A DNA stretch of 64,000 bases from Mycolicibacterium baixiangningiae (GCF_016313185.1 NZ_CP066218.1:3906001-3970000); one strand, 5' to 3'. Shown: positions 43,480-52,931, counted from the stretch's first letter. Translations and numbers: made by a program. The notes: generated by a model from the letters alone, not told the origin.

Positions 43480-45087
43480 ATGAGTTTCGCCAGCCCGTAC
43501 CCCGCCGTCCAGATCCCGACGACCAGTGTCTACGACTACCTGTTCAACGACCTCAGCGACACCGACGCCGCTCGGGTCGCCCTGATCGACACCCGCTCCG
43601 GCGACCAGCTGACCTACGGCGAGATGCTCGCCCGCATCCACGCCTTCGCCGGCGCGCTCGCCGACCGCGGTATCGGGGTGGGTGACGTCGTCGGCCTGCA
43701 CGCACCGAACAGCTCGGCCTTCGCGATCGCCTTCCACGGCATCCTCCGCGCCGGCGCGACGGCCACCACGATCAACGCCCTGTTCACCGCCAAGGACGTC
43801 GCCAAGCAGCTGACCGATTCCCGAGCCACGATGCTCGTCACCGTCACGCCGCTGCTGGCGCAGGCCGCCGAAGGTGCCGCCGCCGCCGGACTCGCCGACG
43901 ACCGCGTGATCGTGCTCGACGGCCCCGGAGCTGCCGCTGACGGACACCCCAACGCCGCGGACCTGCTCGGCCCGGGCCTTGCGCCGCCGGAGGTGAGCTT
44001 CGACCCGGCCACGCACCTGGCGGTGCTGCCCTACAGCTCGGGCACGACCGGCAACCCCAAGGGCGTCATGCTCACCCACCGCAACCTGGTGGCCAACGTC
44101 GCGCAGATCCGTCCCGTGCAGGGCATGACCGCCGACGACCGCATCCTGGCGGTGCTGCCGTTCTTCCACATCTACGGGATGACGGTGCTGCTCAACGCGG
44201 CGCTGCACGCCCGGGCAGCGCTGGTGATCATGCCCAGCTTCGACCTCACCGAATTCCTCGCCAACATCGCCGACCACAGGTGCACCTACGCGTTCATCGC
44301 GCCGCCGGTGGCCGTCGCGCTGGCCAAGCACCCGCTGATCGACGAGTACGACCTGTCCTCGCTGCAGGGCATCATGTCCGGGGCCGCACCCCTGGACGCG
44401 GACCTCGGCCACGCGGTCGCCGAGCGCCTGGGCTGTGCGGTGGTGCAGGGCTACGGGATGAGTGAGCTCAGCCCGGTCAGCCATGTCACGCCGTTCGACG
44501 GCGGCACCGCACTAGTCGGGACCGTGGCGCCTCTTGCGTCGAGCGGCTGGACCGTGCCGAATTCGGAGAGCAGGCTCACCGACCCGGAAACCGGTGCCGA
44601 GATCGACGTTCCCACAAGCGGTATGAGCGCGACCGGTGAGCTGTGGTTCCGCGGCCCCAACGTGATGGCCGGCTACCTCAACAACGAGAAGGCCACCCGG
44701 GAGACCATCGACGACGACGGGTGGTTGCACACCGGCGACCTCGCCCAGGTGGACGCGCACGGCTGCGTCTACATCGTCGACCGGCTCAAGGAGCTGATCA
44801 AGTACAAGGGTTACCAGGTGCCGCCCGCCGAACTCGAGGCAGTGCTGCTGAGCCACGATGCGATCGCCGATGCGGCCGTGATCGGCGTCGTCGACACAGA
44901 ATCCGGCGAAGAGGTGCCGAAGGCGTTCGTGGTGCGCCAACCCGACGCGTCGCTCACCGAGGCGGAAGTGATGGATTTCGTCGCCGGTCAGGTCGCCCCG
45001 TACAAGAAGGTGCGCAAGGTCGAGTTCATCGACGCGATCCCGAAGTCGGCGGCGGGCAAGATCCTGCGGAAAGACCTCCGCCGCTGA
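43480..45087 (+). CDS. AMP-binding acyl-CoA ligase, 4-coumarate-CoA ligase type
   Basis: 535 residues. It is an ANL-superfamily enzyme that adenylates a carboxylate and forms the CoA thioester. The P-loop is YSSGTTGNPKGVMLTHRNL, the A5 region is VVQGYGMSELSPVSH, and the hinge/C-domain has HTGDLAQVDAHGCVYIVDRL and the catalytic Lys in KSAAGKILRKDL. The plant 4CL-like organisation suggests an aryl or medium-chain acid. The gene stands alone, bounded downstream by a 17-bp hairpin. Confidence 0.9.
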   Translation: MSFASPYPAVQIPTTSVYDYLFNDLSDTDAARVALIDTRSGDQLTYGEMLARIHAFAGALADRGIGVGDVVGLHAPNSSAFAIAFHGILRAGATATTINALFTAKDVAKQLTDSRATMLVTVTPLLAQAAEGAAAAGLADDRVIVLDGPGAAADGHPNAADLLGPGLAPPEVSFDPATHLAVLPYSSGTTGNPKGVMLTHRNLVANVAQIRPVQGMTADDRILAVLPFFHIYGMTVLLNAALHARAALVIMPSFDLTEFLANIADHRCTYAFIAPPVAVALAKHPLIDEYDLSSLQGIMSGAAPLDADLGHAVAERLGCAVVQGYGMSELSPVSHVTPFDGGTALVGTVAPLASSGWTVPNSESRLTDPETGAEIDVPTSGMSATGELWFRGPNVMAGYLNNEKATRETIDDDGWLHTGDLAQVDAHGCVYIVDRLKELIKYKGYQVPPAELEAVLLSHDAIADAAVIGVVDTESGEEVPKAFVVRQPDASLTEAEVMDFVAGQVAPYKKVRKVEFIDAIPKSAAGKILRKDLRR

Positions 45088-45106
45088 GGCTCTCCGTTAC
45101 GCCGAA

Positions 45107-45154
45107 ACTGCGGTGAGATCACCGTTTCGACGGTTTTGGTGATCTCACCGCAGT
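45107..45154. terminator. 17-bp perfect hairpin between convergent genes
   Basis: actgcggtgagatcacc (45107-45123) pairs perfectly with 45138-45154; the 14-nt loop is gtttcgacggtttt. It lies between the acyl-CoA ligase (+) and the small secreted protein (-). Confidence 0.8.
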
Positions 45155-45174
45155 CTCGCGGGCGTTGAGCTGGG

Positions 45175-45423
45175 TCAGCGGGTGGTGACGTAGACGACGC
45201 GGTCGTCGTTGTCGTAGCGGACCGAGACGATGCTGGACTGGTCGAGGGGCTTGTTCATGCCCTGCTGGCTGACGCGGACCTCGTAGCCGCGGTCGTCGAG
45301 CGAGCTGATGCCGTCCTGGGCGTTGCCGGGCCCGGCGGGGGCGGCCTGGGCGGGGGCGGCGAAGGCCAGGAATCCGGTGGCCAGTCCGCCGGCGATGATG
45401 GTGGCGAATCCGAACTTGTTCAT
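45175..45423 (-). CDS. Small secreted protein of unknown function
   Basis: 82 residues from ATG 45423, with GAGG 9 nt upstream. The signal peptide is MNKFGFATIIAGGLATGFLA with cleavage near APAQAAPAG. The mature part has about 50 residues (DDRGYEVRVSQQG, SIVSVRYDNDDRVVYVTTR), all without Cys. I recognise it only as a mycobacterial-type secreted small protein. Its own upstream gap of 144 bp may hold its promoter; I see no clear -10/-35. Confidence 0.75.
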   Translation of the reverse strand: MNKFGFATIIAGGLATGFLAFAAPAQAAPAGPGNAQDGISSLDDRGYEVRVSQQGMNKPLDQSSIVSVRYDNDDRVVYVTTR

Positions 45424-45567
45424 TTTCGTACCTCTTCGTGTCCGTTCGGTCTGGAGGGTTTTCCTGGCCGGTCTGATTGCAATAACCTGCAGGTCAGCGG
45501 CTTCCATCCCGTTGGCAGTGATTGACCGACCGCTGGCAGGAAATGATCGACGGACGCGAAGGCGCCA

Positions 45568-46578
45568 CTAGATCTCGTCGGGGTCCTCGGCGAACGCGTC
45601 AGCGGTCTTCTGCGTGAGTTCGACCGCGATGCGGGCCCACTCCGGCGTGGCGGTGGCCAGCCCGCAGGCGGGGGTCACACCGATGCGCTCACGCAGCACG
45701 GCGCGGGGGAAGCCGAGGCGGTCTGTCAGCGACACCGCCGTTCCGGCGACGTGTTCGACCGACGGCCGCGCCGCTGGTGAGGTGCCCGGCACGACGCCGA
45801 GCAGCACCGTGCGCCCCGACTCCACGAACTCGCCGATACCGTCGAGGTCTTCGGGGGTGAGCGTGACGGCGTCCACCGACACGGCTTGGATTTGACTGCG
45901 CTGCAACAATTTCCATGGTAGTCCGACCGCGCAGCTGTGCAGCGCCACCTCACCGCCGACGCGGGCGACGCAGTCGTCGAGCAGTTGGGTGGCCACCACC
46001 TCGTCGACGGGATGCACCGGGGAGAAGCTCGTCACCCCGGTGAGGCGGCCGGCCAGCGCTGCCGGCAGCAGTGGTTCGTCGAACTGCACGACGACCGGGG
46101 TGTCGAGCCGGCGCGACACCTCCGCACGGTGCACGGCCACACCCTCGGCCAGGGAGCCCGCCAGATCGCGCACGGCGCCGCGGTCGGTGAGCGCGCGGTG
46201 GCCGCCGGGGAGTTCGAGTTCGGCGGCCAGTGTGATCGGCCCGGGCGCCTGCACCTTGACGGTGCGGCCGGAGCCGCGCAGACCGGCCTTCTCCCACGCC
46301 TCCTCGAGCGCGTCGACGTCCTCGTCGAGCAGGCTGGTGGCGCGGCGGACCGCGGAGCTGCGACCGTGGGCGATGCGGTAGCCGCGGGGGACGATGTCGA
46401 TCCCGATGTCGACCAGCAGCGCTCCGGCGCGGCCGATCATGTCGGCGCCGATCCCCCGGGACGGGAGTTCCACCAGGTGCGGCAGGGTGTGCAACTCGCC
46501 GACGACGACTTCGGCCGCCTCCCGCGGGTTCGCTCCGGGCCAGGATCCGATGCCGGTCGCGGCGGCGTAAACAGTCAC
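45568..46578 (-). CDS. Core MetE-like (cobalamin-independent methionine synthase C-domain) protein
   Basis: 336 residues from GTG 46578, the length of the C-terminal MetE barrel alone. Family segments are TGIGSWPGANPREAAEVV, VQAPGPITLAAELELPGG, VVQFDEPLLPAAL and the metal site LHSC in VALHSCAVG, and ends with a Cys in TPACGLA. The N-terminal MetE domain is absent. It corresponds to Rv3015c. Methyltransferase activity on homocysteine or another thiol is inferred. Confidence 0.85.
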   Translation of the reverse strand: MTVYAAATGIGSWPGANPREAAEVVVGELHTLPHLVELPSRGIGADMIGRAGALLVDIGIDIVPRGYRIAHGRSSAVRRATSLLDEDVDALEEAWEKAGLRGSGRTVKVQAPGPITLAAELELPGGHRALTDRGAVRDLAGSLAEGVAVHRAEVSRRLDTPVVVQFDEPLLPAALAGRLTGVTSFSPVHPVDEVVATQLLDDCVARVGGEVALHSCAVGLPWKLLQRSQIQAVSVDAVTLTPEDLDGIGEFVESGRTVLLGVVPGTSPAARPSVEHVAGTAVSLTDRLGFPRAVLRERIGVTPACGLATATPEWARIAVELTQKTADAFAEDPDEI

Positions 46579-46630
46579 CCGGTGCACAGTATGCGACGCG
46601 GTTAGGCTCGTCTTCAGGAAGGGGACGGCG

Positions 46631-47269
46631 ATGACCGCACAGGCCAGGACGCTGCTGGCGGCCGCTGCAGCCGTGCTCACCGCCGGGTGCGTGTCAATGG
46701 TCGGCGGCACCGCGGTCCGGCCGGTGCCCGGCCTCGACGACGACTCCCGCTCCCCCGTCGACGTCGACACCGTGCTTCTCGAGACGGCGCAGATGCAGGC
46801 GATCACCGGGGCTGGTGAGGATCTGTCAATCATTCCCAGCATGGACGGCAAGATCCCGGTGGACATCGAACCGCTGATGGAACAGATGCCCGAGCAGTGC
46901 GCGTGGCTGTTCGCCGAATCGCAGACGTTCGGCGATGAGGTCGAGGAGTTCCACAAGACGACGTTCCAGAATCCGCCGGACGGTGGCCAGATCTCGCAGG
47001 GCGCCGCCGGGTATCGCGATGGGCCGACCGCGCGGCGCGCGTTCGACGGGCTCGTCATGCAGGTCGACGGTTGCGGGACAAGCGATTACGGTCCGGCCTA
47101 TATCGGCGAGTGGACGGCGACGCCCGATGCGGTGCACACCCGGCCCGGTGACTGCGGCCGCGATTACCGCCTGAAGTCGGCGGTCCTGGTCGAGGTGACG
47201 TTCTGCGCATTCACCGAATCGGTGCCCGACATCGTGATGACGAACATCCTCGCCAACGTGCCGGGTTAG
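46631..47269 (+). CDS. Lipoprotein with PknH-like sensor domain (LpqA-like)
   Basis: 212 residues. The signal peptide ends in the lipobox LTAGC (about residues 16-20). The mature part carries the PknH-like extracellular fold with several Cys residues (QCAWLF, DGCGTSDY, GDCGRDYR, VTFCAF) likely forming two disulfides. Members bind unknown ligands outside the membrane. It follows the divergent MetE-like gene by 52 bp and corresponds to Rv3016. Confidence 0.87.
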   Translation: MTAQARTLLAAAAAVLTAGCVSMVGGTAVRPVPGLDDDSRSPVDVDTVLLETAQMQAITGAGEDLSIIPSMDGKIPVDIEPLMEQMPEQCAWLFAESQTFGDEVEEFHKTTFQNPPDGGQISQGAAGYRDGPTARRAFDGLVMQVDGCGTSDYGPAYIGEWTATPDAVHTRPGDCGRDYRLKSAVLVEVTFCAFTESVPDIVMTNILANVPG

Positions 47270-47279
47270 CAGCGTTCAC

Positions 47280-47861
47280 TCAAGGCGCAGCGCTACCGGG
47301 GTTCGAAGGACGTTCTATGAGCGTTGGTGGTTCCAGTTGCCCGGGCTGCGGCCAGTTGGAGAAGGCCTCGGCGTAGCTGTGGCTCATGACCTCCAGAACT
47401 GTCCCCCACGGATCGGCCGCGTAGGCGAGGACCCAGGGCCGTCCCGGTACGAACGTCGTCGGCTCGGACAGCATGGCGCCGCCGTTGGCCACGATGACGC
47501 GGAGGGCTTCCGCCACGTCCGGGTAGGTCATGCACACATGCCATGGTCCGCGGCGGGTGAAGTCGATCGACATGTCGTGGTCTCGGTCCCGGACCGGCGG
47601 GTCGATGAATTGGAAGAGTTCGATGCCGACGTTGTTGCCGCTCAGCAGGTGCGCCTGCCACGCGCGCTGAAAGCTCGGGCCCAGCGAGGACCCTGCTTCG
47701 CGGTGACCAGTCGACTCCAGCAGCCTTGGCCCCATGATGCAGCGGAAGCCGAATACCTTCCCGTACCAGTCGATCGCGGCGAATACGTCGGGCACCGTCA
47801 CGCCGACGTGGTTGATCGCCCATGGCGCCAACGGTGCGCGCTCTCCTCTTTCGACGGTCAT
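47280..47861 (-). CDS. VOC/glyoxalase-family protein
   Basis: 193 residues. The vicinal oxygen chelate fold is shown by INHVGVTVPDVFAAIDWYGKVFGF (residues about 16-39), GIELFQFIDP, and the second half HVCMTYPDVAEALRVI with EVMSHSY. His17 and Glu residues could form the metal site. Such proteins are lactoylglutathione lyases, dioxygenases or isomerases. Its ATG overlaps the stop of the broken dehydrogenase (ATGA), so it was the second gene of that operon. Confidence 0.82.
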   Translation of the reverse strand: MTVERGERAPLAPWAINHVGVTVPDVFAAIDWYGKVFGFRCIMGPRLLESTGHREAGSSLGPSFQRAWQAHLLSGNNVGIELFQFIDPPVRDRDHDMSIDFTRRGPWHVCMTYPDVAEALRVIVANGGAMLSEPTTFVPGRPWVLAYAADPWGTVLEVMSHSYAEAFSNWPQPGQLEPPTLIERPSNPGSAAP

Positions 47862-48760
47862 GCGCCCTGCTCCTCACGGTCGATTCCGGCTGCCCGCGCT
47901 GCGAGTTCGTACAGCGTCACGTAGTCGTCCTCGCCGTAGCCGTAGCCGATCGCGGTCTGAATGAGATGGTGGGTGGCTGCCGCCAAGGGCAGCGGCACCT
48001 CCAGAGCGCGCGCTGCCGCCAATCCGAGGTCGAAGTCCTTGCGAAGGCTCCGCGAGGTGAACGTGGGTTCGTAGTCGCGGGACCGAATGGCGTTGCCCTT
48101 GTTCTCGATGAACGTGGACGCCAAGACGGTGCCATTGATGAAGTCCAAGAACGCCGCCGGGGCGACGCCACCCTTCTCGGACAGGGTGACGACTTAGGCC
48201 AGCGCTTCGGTGATGATGCCGAGCAACAGGTTGTGGCATAACTTCACCAGGCGCGCTTCTTCATTCAGCCCGCAGTGCACGACGCTGGCCGCGATTGTTT
48301 CCAGATAGCCACGAGCGGCCTCAAAGGCTTCCTTGGGACCGGACGCGACGATGGCTGCTCGACCCGCTGCGACCATAGTTGCGTTGCCGCTCACCGGCGC
48401 TGAGAGCATTGCGGTGCCACGATCGGCGGCCGCGCTGCGCACACGGTCGGCCGCGTCTTCGGACACTGTGGAGCAGTCCACGAGCAGCTTTGGTGCCGTC
48501 GTGCCGGCCAGCAATCCGCCTGGGTCCAGAGTGACGGCAAGCAGGTCTGGGGAGGCCATCACCGTGGTGAAGACGACGTCACAGCCAGTCAGTTCATCGA
48601 TGGTGTCGACCTGACCGGCGCCGGCCGCCACCAGCGCCGCGGCCTTCGATGCGGTGCGGTTCCACACAGCGAGGTTCGTGGTCCCGCCTTTCAGGAGCCT
48701 CGTCGCCATGGCGGTGCCCAGGCGACCGGTACCCAGCCACCCAATTCGTATATCAGACAT
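47858..48760 (-). pseudogene. 3-Hydroxyisobutyrate dehydrogenase-family gene with internal TAA
   Basis: From ATG 48760 the N-terminal part has GWLGTGRLGTAMA, APVSGN and KLCHNLLL (catalytic Lys) and then stops at TAA (48196-48194) after EALA. The same frame resumes at once with VVTLSEKGGVAPAAFLDFIN and runs to 47858, the normal C-terminal domain. Without the stop the protein would be 300 residues, the family length. A GAA-to-TAA change is the simplest explanation. The N-terminal 188 residues might still be made. The stop and the VOC start overlap. Confidence 0.85.
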
Positions 48761-48961
48761 CGCGTTTCCCTCCATCGACGTACTGGCTCTCATGAGCTGC
48801 GCCCTCAGCGGCGCGGGCTCCTGTCGACCACACCAAGTGGATGTCAAGCATCTTTGACTGAACAGTACAACATCGCGGGCCGATGTGCTGATCGTCGTTG
48901 TTGGACCGGTCGTTCCACGACGAGTAGGCTCCGATGTGATCGACGGGAGGAGTTGTCGCGT

Positions 48962-49585
48962 ATGTCGGGCCGCAAGCAGTTCGATGTGGAAACCGCGGTC
49001 GACCAGGCCATGCGGGTGTTCTGGCAGCGCGGATACGCCGATTCATCGCTTGAGTTACTCAGCGCCGCAACTGGTTTGGGGCGCGGTTCGCTATACGGAA
49101 CCTTCGGCAGCAAGGACCAGCTCTTTCGGCGGGCACTCGAAAGGTATTCCGCCATCTACAGCGCCCGCTTCGACGCGGCGCTCGCCGGTGCTCGCACCGA
49201 TCCGGTGGCAGCGGTCAGAGCAATGCTGGACGTCGTACTGGACCGCATCGCCGACCCCGACGTTCCGGACGGGTGCTTGGTCGCCCAATCCGCCATCGAG
49301 TCACCACTATTGGCCTCCGATAGTGCAACATGCGTGCGGGATCTCCTCGGTAAGCAGTACGCGCGGGCCAGGTCTGCCCTCGATGTCACCCACAGCGATC
49401 CGACGCTGCTCGACGAACTAGCGACATTCGTCGTCGCCGTGATCCAATCGTTGGCTGTGCTGAGTCGAGGTGGGTCGTCAATGGGTCAGCTGCGGTCCAC
49501 AGCGCGGCTTGCCTGCGAGACCGTCGACCAGCAGCTGACCCAGGCAGGAGTTGCCACGGGGTCGAGAAAGTCACCAACGACGTGA
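48962..49585 (+). CDS. TetR-family transcriptional regulator
   Basis: 207 residues from ATG 48962, with GGGAGGAG about 10 nt upstream. The HTH is FWQRGYADSSLELLSAATGLGRGSLYGTFGSKDQLFRRAL (about residues 18-55), and the ligand-binding domain contains DGCLVAQSAIESPLL. It is divergent from the broken dehydrogenase and convergent with the amidohydrolase remnant, so it probably controlled this catabolic set. ACTGaaCAGT (near 48856) is a weak inverted repeat in its control region. Confidence 0.9.
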   Translation: MSGRKQFDVETAVDQAMRVFWQRGYADSSLELLSAATGLGRGSLYGTFGSKDQLFRRALERYSAIYSARFDAALAGARTDPVAAVRAMLDVVLDRIADPDVPDGCLVAQSAIESPLLASDSATCVRDLLGKQYARARSALDVTHSDPTLLDELATFVVAVIQSLAVLSRGGSSMGQLRSTARLACETVDQQLTQAGVATGSRKSPTT

Positions 49586-49607
49586 CGTGCGAAGGCGCCT
49601 GTCGGAC

Positions 49608-50556
49608 TCACAGCCTTCTGTAGGCCAGCCGAGGGAACAGCCTCGCCGCGTTGTCGTGATTTATCGCCGCGCTCTGCTCGCCGGCTCCAGCGTCGAGTAA
49701 CTCGGTGAACCGCGTGCCCACAAACTCTGGGGCGTAGGGAAAGTCGCTGCCGTAGAGGATGCGGGCGGGATCGGCGAACGCGAGGAAGCTCGGTAGGGCG
49801 TCTGCGCTGGACGACAATGCGGTGTCGAAGTAGAACCTCTTGAACGTCGCTTCGAGTGCATCCGCCGAGGGGCCCTGCTGATCGAGTCCGGATTGCAGCA
49901 GGCAGAACCGCGTGACCGCATAGGGAAGGAACCCGCCGGCGTGCGAGAGGATGACCTTGAGGCGCGGGTAGTCGTCGAGCACTCCGTTGAACACCATGTG
50001 CACCGCCGTGCGGGTCGAGTCGTAGGGGTAGTCCACCAACGGGCCTGGCACGTCAGGGAGTGTGGGGATCAGCGGGTGGCCGGGATGAATGAACACCACG
50101 GCGGAGTGCTCGTTGAGCGCGCTCCACAGCGGCGCGAATTGCGAGTCACCGAGGTAGACGCCGTCGCAATTGCTCAGCAGAACCACGCCGTCGGCATTGA
50201 GCTCCTCGAGGGCGAAGCGCGCCTCGGAGACAGCGCCGTCTACGTCAGGCAGCGGCAGCGTCGCGAAGTTGCCGAAGCGGGTGGGTCGCTCGGCGACCAG
50301 TGTGCCCACGTATTCGTTGACGCGGCGAGCCATCGAACAACGCCGATCATCCGGCCAACCCACGACGCTCGGTGCAGTAAAGGGACAGGATGCTCGTAGC
50401 AATCTGATTCCGGTCCATGAAGTTCAGATGGGCGTCGGGACTCCACGACGGCAGTGTCCAGCCGGAGGGATCACCGCCGCAGCCGGGCAACGCCTCTCCC
50501 CAGAAGGGTGGGATGACATGGGTGTGCACATCGATTCGTTCGGCAGAGGGCGTCAC
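49608..50556 (-). pseudogene. Amidohydrolase (ACMSD-like), frameshifted
   Basis: The N-terminal part from GTG 50556 has the metal motif IDVHTHVIPPFW (His-x-His) and ends prematurely in SLYCTERRGLAG. The remainder is in another frame: RRVNEYVGTLVAERPTRFG, FIHPGHPL, LSHAGGFLPY and LYGSDFPYAPE (catalytic Asp), to 49608. Removing one T from the TTT run (aaa at 50379-50381) restores ILSLTAPSVVGW and joins the frames. The family includes aminocarboxymuconate-semialdehyde and methylsalicylate decarboxylases. The gene is probably inactive unless the extra base is a sequencing error. Confidence 0.85.
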
Positions 50557-50613
50557 GGGTTACGGCTCCTACGAGTGGCGGCGGATGGACTTCGATCAGA
50601 TTCCTTCGGCCGC

Positions 50614-51804
50614 TCAGGCCCGGACCGTGTCGTCGAGCCAGTCGAACATCCGCTGGTGGAACAAGGTGAGCGCACCCTCGTGGCAGTGCTCGCCGGCACC
50701 CTCGGCCGCCGTGAACGCCAGGAAGGTCTTCGGGCACCGCAGGGCCTCGTAGAGAGCAGCCGGCTGCCCGCGGAAGAACTGGTCGTGTTCGGCGTCGCAC
50801 ACCAGCGTCGGGCAGCGGATCTGAGCCGCGACGTCGGTGAGGTCGTACTTGTCGACTTCGTCGAGCAGTTCTCGGGCGTTCGCGACGTCGAAGACCCACA
50901 GCGCGCTCGACAGTGCCCATCGCGGCGAGGACGGCAATGTCGTTCGCTCGGCGAGCATGGCGTCCATCGCCGCGACCCGCTTCGACCCATCGTGATCGTC
51001 GGGTTCGGGCTTGGGCGGCAAGCCCGGAGGCAAGGTGAAGATGCCGTCGTAGGCAATGCATGCGGCGAGCCGGTGCTCGAACGCGGCCGCGCGCGGTGCC
51101 AGGTAGCCGCCCATGCTCATCCCGAGAAGCGCGACGCGATCGGCATCGACCCCGCGCAGAGTGAGGGCGAAGTCCAGCACGGGGGTGACCGCAGCCTCCC
51201 AGTCGTACCGGAAGGGCAGATGCTCCACGCGCAGGGCCGATCCCTGCCCGGGGCCCTCGAAGATCAGGCAGTTCCACCCGTATCGGCCCGCGGCCTCCCC
51301 GACGGCGTAGAACATCTCCTCGACTGTCGAGTCAAAACCCCCGTGCGCCAACAACGTCGGCCCGGGATCATCTCCGCTGACGTTGAGGTAGTAACCCTCC
51401 AGCAGGATCCCCTCGTAGGGAATGCGCACCCGTTCCCACCGCCCCTGAATGTGCGCTGCGCTTCGAAACGTTTCGATGGCGCGGGCGGAGGTATCCGCGA
51501 CCCGCGGATCGTTGCGGGGGTCATCGCGAAGGAAGAACTCCGCGGTCCGGTAGTAGTTGGAGGCCCGCAGGTAGGCGCCGGCGGCGCTCACCGCGTGCCC
51601 ACCTGCGGCGCACTCGTCGGCGATGGCCGCGATCCGGTCGGCAAGACCCCGCCATTCGCGATACCAGGACTCCCAGTCCATCGGCGTGATCCGCTCCGCG
51701 GTGGTGATGACCTCGCCGATGTCAGCTCCCCCGTAGACGCTGTACCCGACCGCGCGCAATGTCTCGAACGAGAACGATTCGTCGGTGTCGAAGATGAAAC
51801 GCAT
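50614..51804 (-). CDS. Alpha/beta hydrolase, FrsA/pseudooxynicotine hydrolase-like
   Basis: 396 residues from ATG 51804 (AGGAG 5 nt upstream). The N-terminal 130 residues are helical, followed by the hydrolase core: GMSMGGYLAP has the nucleophile Ser and ends with Asp in CDAEHDQFF and His in EHCHEGAL. Architecture resembles 2,6-dihydroxypseudooxynicotine hydrolase and other C-C bond hydrolases. It is upstream of the broken amidohydrolase (57 bp), so both likely belonged to an aromatic or heterocycle degradation pathway. The substrate is not known. Confidence 0.85.
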   Translation of the reverse strand: MRFIFDTDESFSFETLRAVGYSVYGGADIGEVITTAERITPMDWESWYREWRGLADRIAAIADECAAGGHAVSAAGAYLRASNYYRTAEFFLRDDPRNDPRVADTSARAIETFRSAAHIQGRWERVRIPYEGILLEGYYLNVSGDDPGPTLLAHGGFDSTVEEMFYAVGEAAGRYGWNCLIFEGPGQGSALRVEHLPFRYDWEAAVTPVLDFALTLRGVDADRVALLGMSMGGYLAPRAAAFEHRLAACIAYDGIFTLPPGLPPKPEPDDHDGSKRVAAMDAMLAERTTLPSSPRWALSSALWVFDVANARELLDEVDKYDLTDVAAQIRCPTLVCDAEHDQFFRGQPAALYEALRCPKTFLAFTAAEGAGEHCHEGALTLFHQRMFDWLDDTVRA

Positions 51805-51973
51805 GACCACTCCTCAATAGCAGCAACTGTTGATTGCGCCCCGCTGACGACTGCGGGACTCATCCGAAAAGCAACCGGGTGTACCGATTACGGCCGCGAA
51901 TTCGGCCAAAGGCACCGAACGGCAGGCAGATTGGCCGACGTGGCCAGCTCGAGGTGGTGCCGAGCTGGGCGCG

Positions 51974-52831
51974 TCACGGGGAACGCCAGTCGGCGCTGAC
52001 GGTCAACGCCTCATTGGCGTCGACCTCGGCGCGGAGGCGATCCAAACGCGCGCGAACCCCACCGAGTGCGTCGGAACCCAACAACAGACGCAGCGGCGGT
52101 TCGGCGGCGTCGACGACTGCCGCCATGGCCGATGCCGCTCGCGCGGGGTCACCGGGCTGATTGCCCGACACCGCCAGCGTGCTCTCTCGACGCTTGCCGG
52201 CCGTGTCGTCATAGTCGGCGATGCGCACGGGTGATTGCTGCATCGAGGCGCCGGCCCAGTCGGTGCGCATCCCGCCCGGCTCGACGATCGTGACGTGGAC
52301 GCCTAGCGGGGAGAGCTCACCAGCGAGGGACTCCGACAGGCCCTCCAGAGCGAACTTGGTTGCGTGGTAGTAGCCCGTGGCGGGGAAGGCGGCCAACCCG
52401 CCGAACGACGGCACGTTGAGGATGCGGCCGCTTCGGCGGGCCCGCATGCCGGGCAACACCGCCTTCAAGACGGTGGTCACGCCGTGCACATTGGTGTCGA
52501 AGAGTCGGCGCACGGCCGCGTCCTCGCCCTCTTCGATGGCAGCCAGATATCCGTAACCGGCGTTGTTCACCAGGACGTCGATCCGCCCGAAGACGCCCTC
52601 GGTCTCGGCCACGGCAGCGCCGACCGATACCGGATCGGTGACGTCGAGTGTGAGCGGCAGTGCGCGGTCACCGTACGCCTGCGCCAGCGCCGTGACGGCA
52701 TCCCGATTCCGGGCAGTCACGGCGACGCGGTCGCCGCGCTCGAGGGCGTGGGTGGCCAGGGCTCGGCCGAGGCCGCTCGAACATCCCGTGATGAGCCAGA
52801 CGGGCGAGTGCACATCAATCGGTGAAGTCAT
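51974..52831 (-). CDS. Short-chain dehydrogenase/reductase
   Basis: 285 residues. Cofactor motif TGCSSGLGRALA, structural NNAGYGYL, catalytic Ser in NVPSFGG (Ser retained) and YYHATKFAL with Tyr/Lys. Start choice: ATG 52831 (MTSPIDV); ATG 52840 would add three residues. It diverges from the XRE regulator across 100 bp, suggesting that regulator controls it. Alternatively a retinol-dehydrogenase-like function; unknown substrate. Confidence 0.88.
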   Translation of the reverse strand: MTSPIDVHSPVWLITGCSSGLGRALATHALERGDRVAVTARNRDAVTALAQAYGDRALPLTLDVTDPVSVGAAVAETEGVFGRIDVLVNNAGYGYLAAIEEGEDAAVRRLFDTNVHGVTTVLKAVLPGMRARRSGRILNVPSFGGLAAFPATGYYHATKFALEGLSESLAGELSPLGVHVTIVEPGGMRTDWAGASMQQSPVRIADYDDTAGKRRESTLAVSGNQPGDPARAASAMAAVVDAAEPPLRLLLGSDALGGVRARLDRLRAEVDANEALTVSADWRSP

Positions 52832-52919
52832 GTTTTCCATGGTGGCCACCGTCCGCACGGCGGCGCCACGCCTTGTCAAGGGTGGTGCTAGCAGGGCTAG
52901 TGTCCGCGCGAAACGCCCC

Positions 52920-52925
52920 TACGAT
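52920..52925 (+). promoter_or_regulatory. -10 box of the leaderless MmyB-like regulator
   Basis: TACGAT fits TANNNT and ends 6 nt before ATG 52932, so the mRNA is likely leaderless. The direct repeat gctag-cag-ggctag (52888-52900) upstream could be the site for autoregulation. Confidence 0.5.
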
Positions 52926-52931
52926 GAGGGG

